Counted from the stretch's first letter, positions 1 to 5,861 are shown. The stretch is DNA of 5,861 nucleotides from an uncultured Verrucomicrobia subdivision 3 bacterium (GCA_946480555.1 CAMLLE010000222.1:1-5861); one strand, 5' to 3'. Program-made: numbers and translations. Notes: generated by a model not told the origin, from the letters alone.

Positions 1-2
1 GC

Positions 3-59
3 GCAAGATTGGGCGCAGCCGCAACGATTCGGGCCTCGTCAAAAAACCGAGTGCCATGA
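3..59 (+). CDS. 3' end of an upstream gene (partial)
   Basis: An open frame enters from the left edge and ends at TGA 57-59, giving 18 visible residues that end in ASSKNRVP. Its stop overlaps the ATG of the next gene in an ATGA arrangement, the usual sign of translational coupling. The tail is basic and resembles the tail of the next protein (RASSKNR here, RASQKNR there), so this may be another protein with a C-terminal membrane anchor, perhaps a paralogue. Too little is visible to name a function, and the reading frame itself is supported mainly by the overlap and the shared tail. Confidence 0.5.
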   Translation, partial: ARLGAAATIRASSKNRVP

Positions 60-63
60 AATC
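39..63 (+). repeat. Junction motif, copy 1 (A-run plus ATGAAATC)
   Basis: TCAAAAAACCG followed 6 bases later by ATGAAATC. The same pair of blocks occurs at the next gene junction (640-662). It encodes the KNR tail of the upstream protein and the MKS start of the next one. The A AAA AAC heptamer at 41-47 is in the zero frame of the upstream gene. Confidence 0.4.
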
Positions 64-658
64 GGCAGGAGCGTCAACCCTGGTTGTTGCACTGTTGCTT
101 CCGGCTTTCGTCCCGAGCGTTTGCACACTGGAGGCAGCAACCGCGGCAGAGTCCTGGCGTTCTCCAAGGAACCAGGGAATCAATGTCCTTTATTGCTATC
201 TTCAGGTTTACGGAGTTGCATGCAGTTACAGTGACCTTGTGAAAGATCAGGCGAAGAAGGTTGGGACCGATTCCTTTTCGGCAGCGACACTGATCAATAT
301 GGCGGCCGGTTACGGAGTGCGTCTGAATGCGGCCTCATTGACGATGAACGAACTGGATGTTTGCAGAAAGCCCGTCGTTGCATACATGACCAGCGATACG
401 CCTGACGATGGAGCGTTCGTTCTGGTGCTCAATTCAGTCGAGAATGAGGTGTTTTATATCGACGGCGCGACGGCAACGATGCAGACCATGTCGCGAGAAA
501 AATTTCGCCGGGCGTGGAGTGGGATTGTTCTGCTTCCTGCCGCAGGGCATGTGAGTAATTGGATCTTCTTTGGATTGGCGTCGGGCGCTGGATTGGCTGG
601 CGGATGGTGGGTCAGGTCACGGACAAACAACAGAGCTTCTCAAAAAAACCGGAAATGA
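56..658 (+). CDS. Exported, membrane-anchored C39-like pseudopeptidase
   Basis: 200 residues. A signal peptide covers about residues 1-31 (hydrophobic core 8-22, Ala-rich end). The body, about 35-161, follows the layout of C39 papain-like peptidase domains: an N-terminal NQGINVLYCYLQVYG segment where families have a Cys-Gly start, a helix ending in the SYSDL motif, a GAFVLVL strand where families have the catalytic His, then an IDGA turn and a MSREKFRRAWSGIVLL end. The expected Cys is Gln40 and the expected His is Ala120; only Asp136 remains. The domain is therefore probably non-catalytic, like the C39-like domain of HlyB-type transporters, and may bind peptides or partner proteins. Residues 168-186 form a transmembrane helix, followed by a basic tail. 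Start ATG 56 overlaps the upstream stop; no strong Shine-Dalgarno is present. Its own TGA overlaps the next ATG. The fold assignment comes from motif recognition only. Confidence 0.72.
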   Translation: MKSAGASTLVVALLLPAFVPSVCTLEAATAAESWRSPRNQGINVLYCYLQVYGVACSYSDLVKDQAKKVGTDSFSAATLINMAAGYGVRLNAASLTMNELDVCRKPVVAYMTSDTPDDGAFVLVLNSVENEVFYIDGATATMQTMSREKFRRAWSGIVLLPAAGHVSNWIFFGLASGAGLAGGWWVRSRTNNRASQKNRK

Positions 659-662
659 AATC
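640..662 (+). repeat. Junction motif, copy 2 (A-run plus ATGAAATC)
   Basis: TCAAAAAAACCG followed 3 bases later by ATGAAATC, matching the junction at 39-63. It encodes the KNR tail of one protein and the MKS start of the next. The A AAA AAC heptamer at 643-649 is again in the zero frame of the upstream gene. Confidence 0.4.
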
Positions 663-1875
663 AATAATCGGAATGCGTGCGGTGTGGATCCATGGTGTTG
701 TGATGATTGCAGCTGGCGCACTGGCCGCTCATGGCGCCGCCGCACAACTCCCGGCCGCGGTGCGTGAGCAAATGGAGAAACAAGCAGACGCCCTTCAAAT
801 GGTTTACATCGAGTGGGAACAGACGACTTTCCGAGGGAACCGTGAAATCCATGCGACAAACAATGCCTATTTCGAAGGTAACCGTTTCCTGATCAACGAG
901 GGGCGTGACATTTCATTCGATGGCGATGTGATGTGGAGCGTTACCATCAAGCCAGGGCGAGATGGTCAGCCTGAAAACGAACCCCATTACACCCTACGGA
1001 AGGTATATGTGAACAACAAGGTGGAGAAGTCCACATCGTTGACGGATCTGTATTGGAACCTTTCCTACTTCGAGGCGGCGGGAATCTTCGCCCCGCGCTA
1101 TCCCGGCAATCTGGCAACGTTCAATGGCCTCAGACCGGTGGCGCTTCGCCATGCCGAAAGAAATTATTTCATGGAGATCTCACCTGAGGACGAGAATTTC
1201 CGGATGACCTCGATTGTGGACGATGCCGTCCTGCTGAATTTTCGCGAGATGAATCCTGCCACGTTCCAAAAGGAATTGGAACGAAGCGCCCTTTCGCCAG
1301 AGCGAATCGCTGAAGAAATGAAGATCGTTGAACGTGCCCGCGCAGCAGCTCCCCGACGGAAGGTCACGATGCTTCTTGATGGAAAGCATGGCTTTTCACC
1401 AACGGAACGCGAAGATCGCACTGCCGACGGCCGTTTGATCGCTCGATACAAGGTGGAGGAATGGCGGCATTTCGAGAAACCGGGAGTATGGCTTCCGCTG
1501 ATTTGCTCAGTGTCCTATTTCACCAACCCAGGGAATTTCGACCAATTCTCCGACGAGCCGGTTCGCAGACTCCGTATCGTCCTGAAGAAGGCTGAGTTCG
1601 GTCCGCGACCCACACAATTCGCTCTGATTAATTCGCCGAAATACAAAACGGGAGGCACGTGGGTTTACGACGAAGCGATCACCGAGACTCAGACAAACGG
1701 CGTGAAGACGCCCGTCATTCTTACGGTCGCGGCTGACGGCACTCTGTTGAACGCGGGCTCTTCCATGGTGCAGTTCTCATCCCGGCGCCTGCTATGGATT
1801 GGAATCGTGCTGTGCATCCTCGCTGTTCCTCCCATTGTGTTCTTTGCAATCCGGTCAAAGTCGAAAAAGGAATAA
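655..1875 (+). CDS. Secreted LolA-like protein with C-terminal membrane anchor
   Basis: 406 residues from ATG 655. The frame is open upstream to 559, but 655 is preferred because it forms an ATGA overlap with the preceding stop and gives a clean signal peptide: Lys2, Arg8, hydrophobic core 9-25, cleavage after Ala-Ala-Ala at about residue 30. The mature part is beta-rich. The region about 235-320 (MLLDGKHGFSP, then DGRLIARYKVEEW and GVWLPL) resembles the repeating strand pattern of LolA/outer-membrane-lipoprotein-sorting folds common in Planctomycetota and Verrucomicrobiota. No catalytic motif is visible. Residues 379-399 form a transmembrane helix followed by a basic tail (RSKSKKE), so the bulk should lie on the periplasmic side. 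The usual LolA is a soluble carrier of about 200 residues, so a role in lipoprotein transport is not implied. It could also simply be an uncharacterised envelope protein. The next gene starts 2 nt after its TAA. Confidence 0.78.
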   Translation: MKSIIGMRAVWIHGVVMIAAGALAAHGAAAQLPAAVREQMEKQADALQMVYIEWEQTTFRGNREIHATNNAYFEGNRFLINEGRDISFDGDVMWSVTIKPGRDGQPENEPHYTLRKVYVNNKVEKSTSLTDLYWNLSYFEAAGIFAPRYPGNLATFNGLRPVALRHAERNYFMEISPEDENFRMTSIVDDAVLLNFREMNPATFQKELERSALSPERIAEEMKIVERARAAAPRRKVTMLLDGKHGFSPTEREDRTADGRLIARYKVEEWRHFEKPGVWLPLICSVSYFTNPGNFDQFSDEPVRRLRIVLKKAEFGPRPTQFALINSPKYKTGGTWVYDEAITETQTNGVKTPVILTVAADGTLLNAGSSMVQFSSRRLLWIGIVLCILAVPPIVFFAIRSKSKKE

Positions 1876-1877
1876 AC

Positions 1878-3104
1878 ATGTTTAAGCGGCTGTCTGAGAA
1901 CTTTGGCACTGGAGCGCGCCCGTCCCCGGGCGCAGCAAGGTTTGCATTCCCGGCAGGCGGGGATCCCGTTGCCATTGCGGATTGCTGTGGCCAACGACGG
2001 TCGCGCTCCATTCTCCAGACAGGCTCCAAAGCGACCTTGGGTTTCCTATTTTCATTCGCCGCGATGGCGTTGGCGGGCGGGCACGCGGCGGAGACGGACA
2101 GGGTCGTTCGCCGGTCAGCGGAGGAGAAGTCAGCGTTGCTTGCAAAGGCTTCCGAACCGTGGACGCAGGCTCGCCGGTGGCTCATTGAATATGACCTGGT
2201 CGAAACCCCGGGCATGCCCGGCAAAAGCGTTCACAACATCATGGCCGTAGGCTCCCCGGGTGATTATTACAAGTTGAAAGCACACGACACGACAGCTTGT
2301 CCGTGGAGAGACGATCCGTTCACCGAAGAGTCATTCATTCACAACGGCGTCCGGTGTGTTCGCTGGCCGTTCAGCAGGATGTACCGGGAATTTCCAATTG
2401 CGGCAGGTGACGAAGTGGAGGGAACCATTGGATTCGATATTCTTTGGAGAATCCTTCCCGCCTGTCCGCTGGTTGCCTACCGTTTGCCGAATCTTACACT
2501 GACGCGAACTTCGCCGGTCTTGGGTCGCGCGCTCGACTCGGAAGAGTGTCATCTGCTGGCCGATACTGAAACAGTGAATGGAGAGAGTTGTGCGGTGTTC
2601 CTTTTTGACGACGGAGCCGCGTTGAAGAAGAGCTGGATTGCAACCCGCTCGGGCTTGTGTCTGATGAAAGAGGAGATTCGGTATTCCAAAACCGATGTTC
2701 TGGTTCAAAGACTCGTGACTGACAGAATTGGAGAGGTTTCTCCCGGAATCTGGCTGCCCTTGGAGTACCGGATCCAATGGTTTCATGGCGACGACCAGAA
2801 TGTTCCACAAAGAGAAGTGAAAGCGCGAATCCTCAGCTTCCGGATGAATGACGAGGTTCCTCTCTCCACGTTCCAGGTTCAGCACGCTCCGGGTTCGATC
2901 AAAGACGAAGGCAAGTTTGTCCAGGTCAGTCCCGGAGGGGAGGAGTTGCTCCTCGATATGGTCCGCTTCATGACCCAATACGCAGGTCTGCCGACTCAGA
3001 CAGACTTCCCCGCGACAATCTGGCTGTGGCCGGTTGCCGGACTGACGTGCGGATTCGGATTGGGATTGATAAGGACACCGTTTCGAAAGCAGACCACGAA
3101 GTGA
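1878..3104 (+). CDS. Secreted LolA-like anchored protein with repeat in its N-terminus
   Basis: 408 residues from ATG 1878, with AAGGA at 1867-1871 six bases upstream; the upstream in-frame ATG at 1794 lies well inside the previous gene and is rejected. Residues 5-49 are encoded by a palindromic repeat that recurs at 4215-4346. A hydrophobic signal core follows at 54-67, with a likely cleavage site after Ala71. Without the repeat the N-terminus would be MFKR joined to SKATLGFLF, an ordinary signal peptide. The exported part, about 72-375, is beta-rich, with a late GIWLPLEYRIQWF segment like the GVWLP segment of the preceding protein, so the two may be distant relatives of a LolA-like fold. 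Residues 377-398 form a transmembrane helix and RTPFRKQTTK is the basic tail. A TTG at 2037 could be a minor alternative start. Whether the protein is still exported with its long, Arg-rich N-region is unknown. No enzyme motif is visible. Confidence 0.75.
   Translation: MFKRLSENFGTGARPSPGAARFAFPAGGDPVAIADCCGQRRSRSILQTGSKATLGFLFSFAAMALAGGHAAETDRVVRRSAEEKSALLAKASEPWTQARRWLIEYDLVETPGMPGKSVHNIMAVGSPGDYYKLKAHDTTACPWRDDPFTEESFIHNGVRCVRWPFSRMYREFPIAAGDEVEGTIGFDILWRILPACPLVAYRLPNLTLTRTSPVLGRALDSEECHLLADTETVNGESCAVFLFDDGAALKKSWIATRSGLCLMKEEIRYSKTDVLVQRLVTDRIGEVSPGIWLPLEYRIQWFHGDDQNVPQREVKARILSFRMNDEVPLSTFQVQHAPGSIKDEGKFVQVSPGGEELLLDMVRFMTQYAGLPTQTDFPATIWLWPVAGLTCGFGLGLIRTPFRKQTTK
1890..2023 (+). repeat. 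Palindromic repeat, copy 1 (inside a coding sequence)
   Basis: The first of two direct copies; 62 of the first 71 bases match 4215-4285, and both contain the 13-base block TTGCTGTGGCCAA. The ends are inverted: CTGTCTGAGAA (1890-1900) against TTCTCCAGACAG (2011-2022, one bulged base). A second arm follows, GGAGCGCGCCCGTC (1911-1924) against GACGGTCGCGCTCC (1996-2009), 13 of 14 paired. A third is CAGCAA (1933-1938) against TTGCTG (1982-1987). The copy is read through in frame by the host gene. It contains no transposase, so it would be a non-autonomous element, a MITE or a Rickettsia-type palindromic element. No clear target-site duplication is visible. The last shared bases extend to GGCTC in both copies, so the right boundary is uncertain by a few bases. 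Confidence 0.85.
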
Positions 3105-3107
3105 GAC

Positions 3108-3137
3108 CCTCCATCGGCCGCGCAAATACAATGGAGG
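3108..3137 (+). promoter_or_regulatory. Hairpin that pairs the ribosome binding site of the next gene
   Basis: CCTCCAT (3108-3114) is a perfect inverted repeat of ATGGAGG (3131-3137), with a 16-base loop. The right arm contains GGAGG (3133-3137), the only good Shine-Dalgarno for the GTG start at 3142. The left arm begins 3 bases after the stop of the preceding gene, so a terminating ribosome would cover and open it. Translational coupling is the simplest reading. No T-run follows, so it is not a Rho-independent terminator. Confidence 0.45.
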
Positions 3138-3141
3138 TGGT

Positions 3142-4197
3142 GTGAGCCGAATGCCCACCCTGTGGCGCATTGCCATAATCAACAAGCTGGTTTTCTGGGC
3201 GGTTATGTTCGTGGGGCTTTGCGCCAGCAGCTTCTCTACCGGCCGCCTGGCAACCGGTGATGCCGAGGCTTATCTCACTTTGAGTTCACAGGGTTATCAA
3301 AACGATTCTCCGTTGTGCGCATTCTATCCATTGTGGCCCGGGCTGATCGCCGTCTCAAAGTCCGTCTTCGGTAGCTCTCTTACCGCCGGACTTGTTCTTT
3401 CGAACGGTTTATCCCTGCTGGCCATGTGGCTTTTCCACGGCCTGGTGAAGCGATCGTCCGGAGAACAGATGGCGAACGACGCGCTCATCTTGATGCTTGC
3501 GTTCCCGGGCGCTCTTTTCTTCTCCGTCCCCTATTCTGAATCTCTGTTTCTTGTTCTGGTCCTGGCCATGTTCCGAGGCTTCGAACTGCGAAATTACTGG
3601 CTTGTCTGCTTCACAACCTTCTTGCTGCCCTTGACCCGCGCCGTCGGAATCCTGGTGTTGCTGCCGCTCGCATGGCATCTGGTTCACGAGAGAAAAGCGC
3701 TGCGATACTGGCTGACTGCCCTTTCCCCGCTCGCCGGATACTCAACGTATTTCATCATCATGCGCCTCTGCACCGGAAACGCGCTGGAGGGGTTTCAGGC
3801 GCAGCAGGTATTCCCCAACTCGCCGTCACTCGGCAATATGTTCGACCTCCCGGGACTGCTTCGCGCACTGGGCAGGATCAACACCCTGGATGGAATGGTG
3901 GACGGAGTATTGGACCGCGTATTCTTCGTGATTCTTCTGGCAATGCTGCCTGTGATTTATCGAACCAACAGAACATGGTTTTTCTACACTCTGCCAATCG
4001 GATTGATTCCGGCGCTCACTGCCTGGTTTTCGTCCTATCGACGGTATTGCATGGTTTGCTTCCCGGTGTTCATCGTGCTGACGCAACTCCTTCGGAAGCC
4101 GGGGAGACGTATTCTCTTTTGGTATTTTGTGATTCTCCTGTCATCACTGCAGGTTTGGGCGGTGATCAAGTTTGTAAATTTCGGCTGGGCCGGATAG
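3142..4197 (+). CDS. PIG-V-like GT-C family glycosyltransferase
   Basis: 351 residues from GTG 3142, or 348 from ATG 3151. GTG is 4 bases from the GGAGG at 3133-3137 and ATG is 13 bases away, so GTG is preferred, not proven. The protein is polytopic with about eight or more hydrophobic segments. After the first membrane helix, residues 39-52 (GDAEAYLTLSSQGY) match the first-loop motif of the PIG-V/mannosyltransferase-2 family, where an Asp (here Asp40) is the likely catalytic base. AFYPLWP (60-66), PYSESLF (130-136) and PLTRAVGI (163-170) fit the same family's later motifs. Such enzymes move a sugar from a polyprenyl-phosphate donor to an acceptor on the outer face of the inner membrane. The substrate is not visible; bacterial members serve protein, glycan or lipid glycosylation. 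It is somewhat short for the family. It probably shares a transcript with the anchored envelope proteins upstream. Confidence 0.78.
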   Translation: MSRMPTLWRIAIINKLVFWAVMFVGLCASSFSTGRLATGDAEAYLTLSSQGYQNDSPLCAFYPLWPGLIAVSKSVFGSSLTAGLVLSNGLSLLAMWLFHGLVKRSSGEQMANDALILMLAFPGALFFSVPYSESLFLVLVLAMFRGFELRNYWLVCFTTFLLPLTRAVGILVLLPLAWHLVHERKALRYWLTALSPLAGYSTYFIIMRLCTGNALEGFQAQQVFPNSPSLGNMFDLPGLLRALGRINTLDGMVDGVLDRVFFVILLAMLPVIYRTNRTWFFYTLPIGLIPALTAWFSSYRRYCMVCFPVFIVLTQLLRKPGRRILFWYFVILLSSLQVWAVIKFVNFGWAG

Positions 4198-4214
4198 AAC
4201 AGCCGCCCAAGAAC

Positions 4215-4346
4215 CTGTCTGAGAACATTGGCAACGGAGCGCGTCCGTCCCTGGGCGCAGCAGGGTCCGCATTCCCTGCAGGCGGACCCCCGTCGTCAAC
4301 GCGGGTTGCTGTGGCCAAGGTGGCCACACTCCATTTTTCAGGCAGG
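4215..4346 (+). repeat. Palindromic repeat, copy 2 (intergenic)
   Basis: The second copy of the repeat at 1890-2023, in the same orientation. It fills most of the 181 bp between the stop at 4197 and the start at 4379. The outer ends are CCTGTCTGAGAA (4214-4225) and TTTTTCAGGCAGG (4334-4346), a degraded inverted pair. A perfect internal stem, GGGTCCGC (4263-4270) against GCGGACCC (4282-4289), has an 11-base loop. The middle arm has more mismatches than in copy 1, so this copy looks older or less constrained. The third arm keeps pairing through G-U (CAGCAG with TTGCTG). If transcribed it would fold strongly and could slow polymerase, protect the upstream mRNA or separate the two flanking genes. 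There is no T-run to make it a classic terminator. Confidence 0.85.
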
Positions 4347-4378
4347 CTCTGACGAATCCCTGGCAAGTGCCTCATTCA

Positions 4379-5861
4379 ATGAAGAACAGCAAATGGCTGA
4401 CGGGTTATATACTGCTATCTGTGACGGTTTTTTTTGTCGTGTGGACTGGCCTGATTCCAAAGTGGGGCACCTGGTACTCTGAACATCTTGCCTACCGCTC
4501 ACAGGTGGACTCTTTCCTGGCTGGGCAGGTTGCCATAGGGCACGATCCCGCGAACTTGGACTGGGATCTCGCCTGGGCAGGGCAATCCGTTCAACAGATC
4601 TGGGGGCTCGGCGTTCCCGCTCTTCGCCTTCCTTTTGAGGCCGCTGTCCGGATATTTGGTCTGCCGGGATTTCCTGATCGATTGGTTCTCGTTTTCCTCT
4701 TCGTCGCAACGCTTACCGCGGTGCTGCGATTCCAATCCGCTCTTTGTCCCGTGCCGAATGGCGGCCTCCTCAGAATGCTGTGGCAAAATATCGGGCTGTT
4801 TCCGACAGTCCTTTGCCCGCCGCTTCTAGCCCTTTGTTCCACGCGATTCCTGGTTTACGAAGAGGTGATCGCCTACGGCTTTCTTCTTGCGATCCTTTTG
4901 CTCGTTTGGACGGCGCATCTCTCGTCTCATCCGCGTCCAGCCAGCTTTCTTGGGCTCGCTCTGGCATCGGGTCTCATCGCCTTCGTGCGCCCGACATTTG
5001 GCGTGTATGGCCTGGCGTCGCTCATTGCAGGTTGCGTGATCTACTGGCGCAATGGACGGCAAATCCGGCTCATCCTGCTCGCCTGCCTGCTGTTTGGGGC
5101 GGGAATCCTCCTCTTGATGGCATCCAACCGACTGCGATTCGGCCATGGGCTGGAATTCGGGCATTCGCTGACAGTGAACGGAATCCATCCCATGATGTAC
5201 GCGACCCGCTTTGACAATCCGTTCTCCTCCGAGCCGGTGTTGTCCGCCTTGCGCGAACTTCTTTCGCTCCTGTTTCATACCCGATCGGTAACGGCGCTTG
5301 ATGCGTATGCCTATGCTCCCGATCTGTTCGCGGGCCAATCGCCGACCTTTCGATACCGCGAACTGTATTTCAGTTTATATGACCCGATTACGCTCCTCGT
5401 AGCACTGGGAGTATGGATCTGGCTGGCATGGCGGACGGTCCGTCGATCAATCCGTCTGAAGAGCGACGATCGAACCGGCCCATTCGAAATCGTGGCGTTG
5501 TGGTCCCTGGTTGCAGCAATCCCCCTCGCTCTGTTTTATCTGCGATTTCCATTCATCTCCTCACGTTACCTGATGGATTTTGCCCCAGCGTTTTCCGCCG
5601 CTTGGTGGGTGGCAACATACGTGATACTCAATCGAGTGGCGTCACGCTTCTCCGCAAACTGGGCGCAATGGGCGTGCATCGCGTTCGTTGCCGGTTGGTG
5701 GTGTGTGGGTGTGGCCACCACCAAAGTGGTTAAGGTCCCTCACTCCTGCACATGGAAGGATATTGTGACCTTGAAAAAGGAGGTGGCTGATCGTCCATCC
5801 CAAGCGACGCTTCCCGCATCCTACACGAACGGCTATTCTTTCTCGGAAACGGGAATTCGAT
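4379..5861 (+). CDS. Large GT-C-like polytopic membrane protein (3' truncated by window)
   Basis: An uninterrupted frame from ATG 4379 to the right edge gives 494 visible codons and no stop. A GTG in frame at 4367 is an alternative start; neither has a clear Shine-Dalgarno. Residues 7-26 form the first membrane helix. The loop after it holds YRSQVDSFLAGQ (39-50) and VQQIWGLGVPALRLPFE (about 71-87). This kind of first extracytoplasmic loop with acidic residues, followed by many hydrophobic helices and a late SSRYLMDFAPAF segment, is typical of GT-C glycosyltransferases of the ArnT/PMT type. Asp44 is a candidate catalytic residue. The last visible part, after about residue 455, is soluble and probably the start of a periplasmic C-terminal domain. 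I do not recognise the exact family; a non-enzymatic membrane protein is possible. Adjacent to a PIG-V-like enzyme, a role in the same surface glycosylation pathway is a reasonable inference. Confidence 0.72.
   Translation, partial: MKNSKWLTGYILLSVTVFFVVWTGLIPKWGTWYSEHLAYRSQVDSFLAGQVAIGHDPANLDWDLAWAGQSVQQIWGLGVPALRLPFEAAVRIFGLPGFPDRLVLVFLFVATLTAVLRFQSALCPVPNGGLLRMLWQNIGLFPTVLCPPLLALCSTRFLVYEEVIAYGFLLAILLLVWTAHLSSHPRPASFLGLALASGLIAFVRPTFGVYGLASLIAGCVIYWRNGRQIRLILLACLLFGAGILLLMASNRLRFGHGLEFGHSLTVNGIHPMMYATRFDNPFSSEPVLSALRELLSLLFHTRSVTALDAYAYAPDLFAGQSPTFRYRELYFSLYDPITLLVALGVWIWLAWRTVRRSIRLKSDDRTGPFEIVALWSLVAAIPLALFYLRFPFISSRYLMDFAPAFSAAWWVATYVILNRVASRFSANWAQWACIAFVAGWWCVGVATTKVVKVPHSCTWKDIVTLKKEVADRPSQATLPASYTNGYSFSETGIR

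Noticed and set aside
559..654. Extended start of gene 2 at ATG 559
   Set aside because: It would overlap gene 1 by 100 bases and bury the signal peptide; ATG 655 gives an ATGA overlap and a clean signal peptide.
3131..3145. Four-codon mini-ORF (ATG GAG GTG GTG TGA) overlapping the GTG start of gene 4
   Set aside because: Its sequence is explained by the Shine-Dalgarno itself, and it has no ribosome site of its own; probably coincidence.
2331..3185. Minus-strand open frame of 284 codons opposite gene 3
   Set aside because: It has a Gln/Arg/Ser-rich, motif-free translation typical of an antisense shadow, and it lies opposite a well-supported gene with signal peptide and anchor helix.
3672..4352. 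A + strand open frame of 226 codons that runs from gene 4 into the repeat
   Set aside because: It is out of frame within the membrane protein and its end is just repeat copy 2; it lacks helices or recognisable motifs.
4427..4434. Run of eight T in gene 5, considered as a frameshift or terminator
   Set aside because: The frame is open on both sides and encodes a good first membrane helix, and no GC-rich stem precedes the run.
4228..4482. Small + strand open frame starting in repeat copy 2 (also a similar one at 1903-2250 in copy 1)
   Set aside because: The two translations resemble each other only because the repeat DNA does. After the repeat they read gene 5 and gene 3 out of frame and share nothing.
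4826..5338. Minus-strand open frame of 170 codons opposite gene 5
   Set aside because: It is a highly charged translation without motifs, antisense to a continuous membrane-protein frame.

Overview
The window holds five genes, all on the + strand, plus the last codons of a sixth at the left edge. Nothing on the minus strand looks real. Base composition, long GT-C-like membrane proteins and small secreted proteins with a C-terminal membrane anchor suggest a Gram-negative environmental bacterium of the Planctomycetota/Verrucomicrobiota group, most likely Verrucomicrobiota. This is recognition of style, not of a sequenced strain, and is only moderately secure.

Left part (3-3104): three genes are packed head to tail. 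The upstream stub and gene 1 share an ATGA stop/start, genes 1 and 2 share another, and genes 2 and 3 are 2 nt apart. All three complete proteins have the same layout: N-terminal signal peptide, exported domain, one transmembrane helix near the C-terminus, short basic cytoplasmic tail. Gene 1 is a C39-peptidase-like fold that has lost its catalytic Cys and His. Genes 2 and 3 are LolA/outer-membrane-lipoprotein-sorting-like proteins.

Right part (3142-5861): gene 4 is a PIG-V-like GT-C glycosyltransferase. Its ribosome binding site lies in a hairpin just after the gene 3 stop. Gene 5 is a long polytopic GT-C-like membrane protein that runs off the right edge. The two are separated by 181 bp, most of it filled by a repeat.

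The most striking structure is a palindromic repeat of about 133 bp present twice in direct orientation: 1890-2023, inside the coding sequence of gene 3, and 4215-4346, between genes 4 and 5. It has imperfect terminal inverted repeats, nested internal stems and almost no stop codons. In gene 3 it sits in frame and appears to split a normal signal peptide; removing 45 codons restores a textbook one. This resembles the behaviour known for Rickettsia palindromic elements.

Working model (inference): a translationally coupled operon for a set of envelope proteins, followed by lipid-linked-sugar glycosyltransferases that may modify them or another surface polymer. The sequence shows neither the substrate nor a promoter; transcription probably starts upstream of the window.
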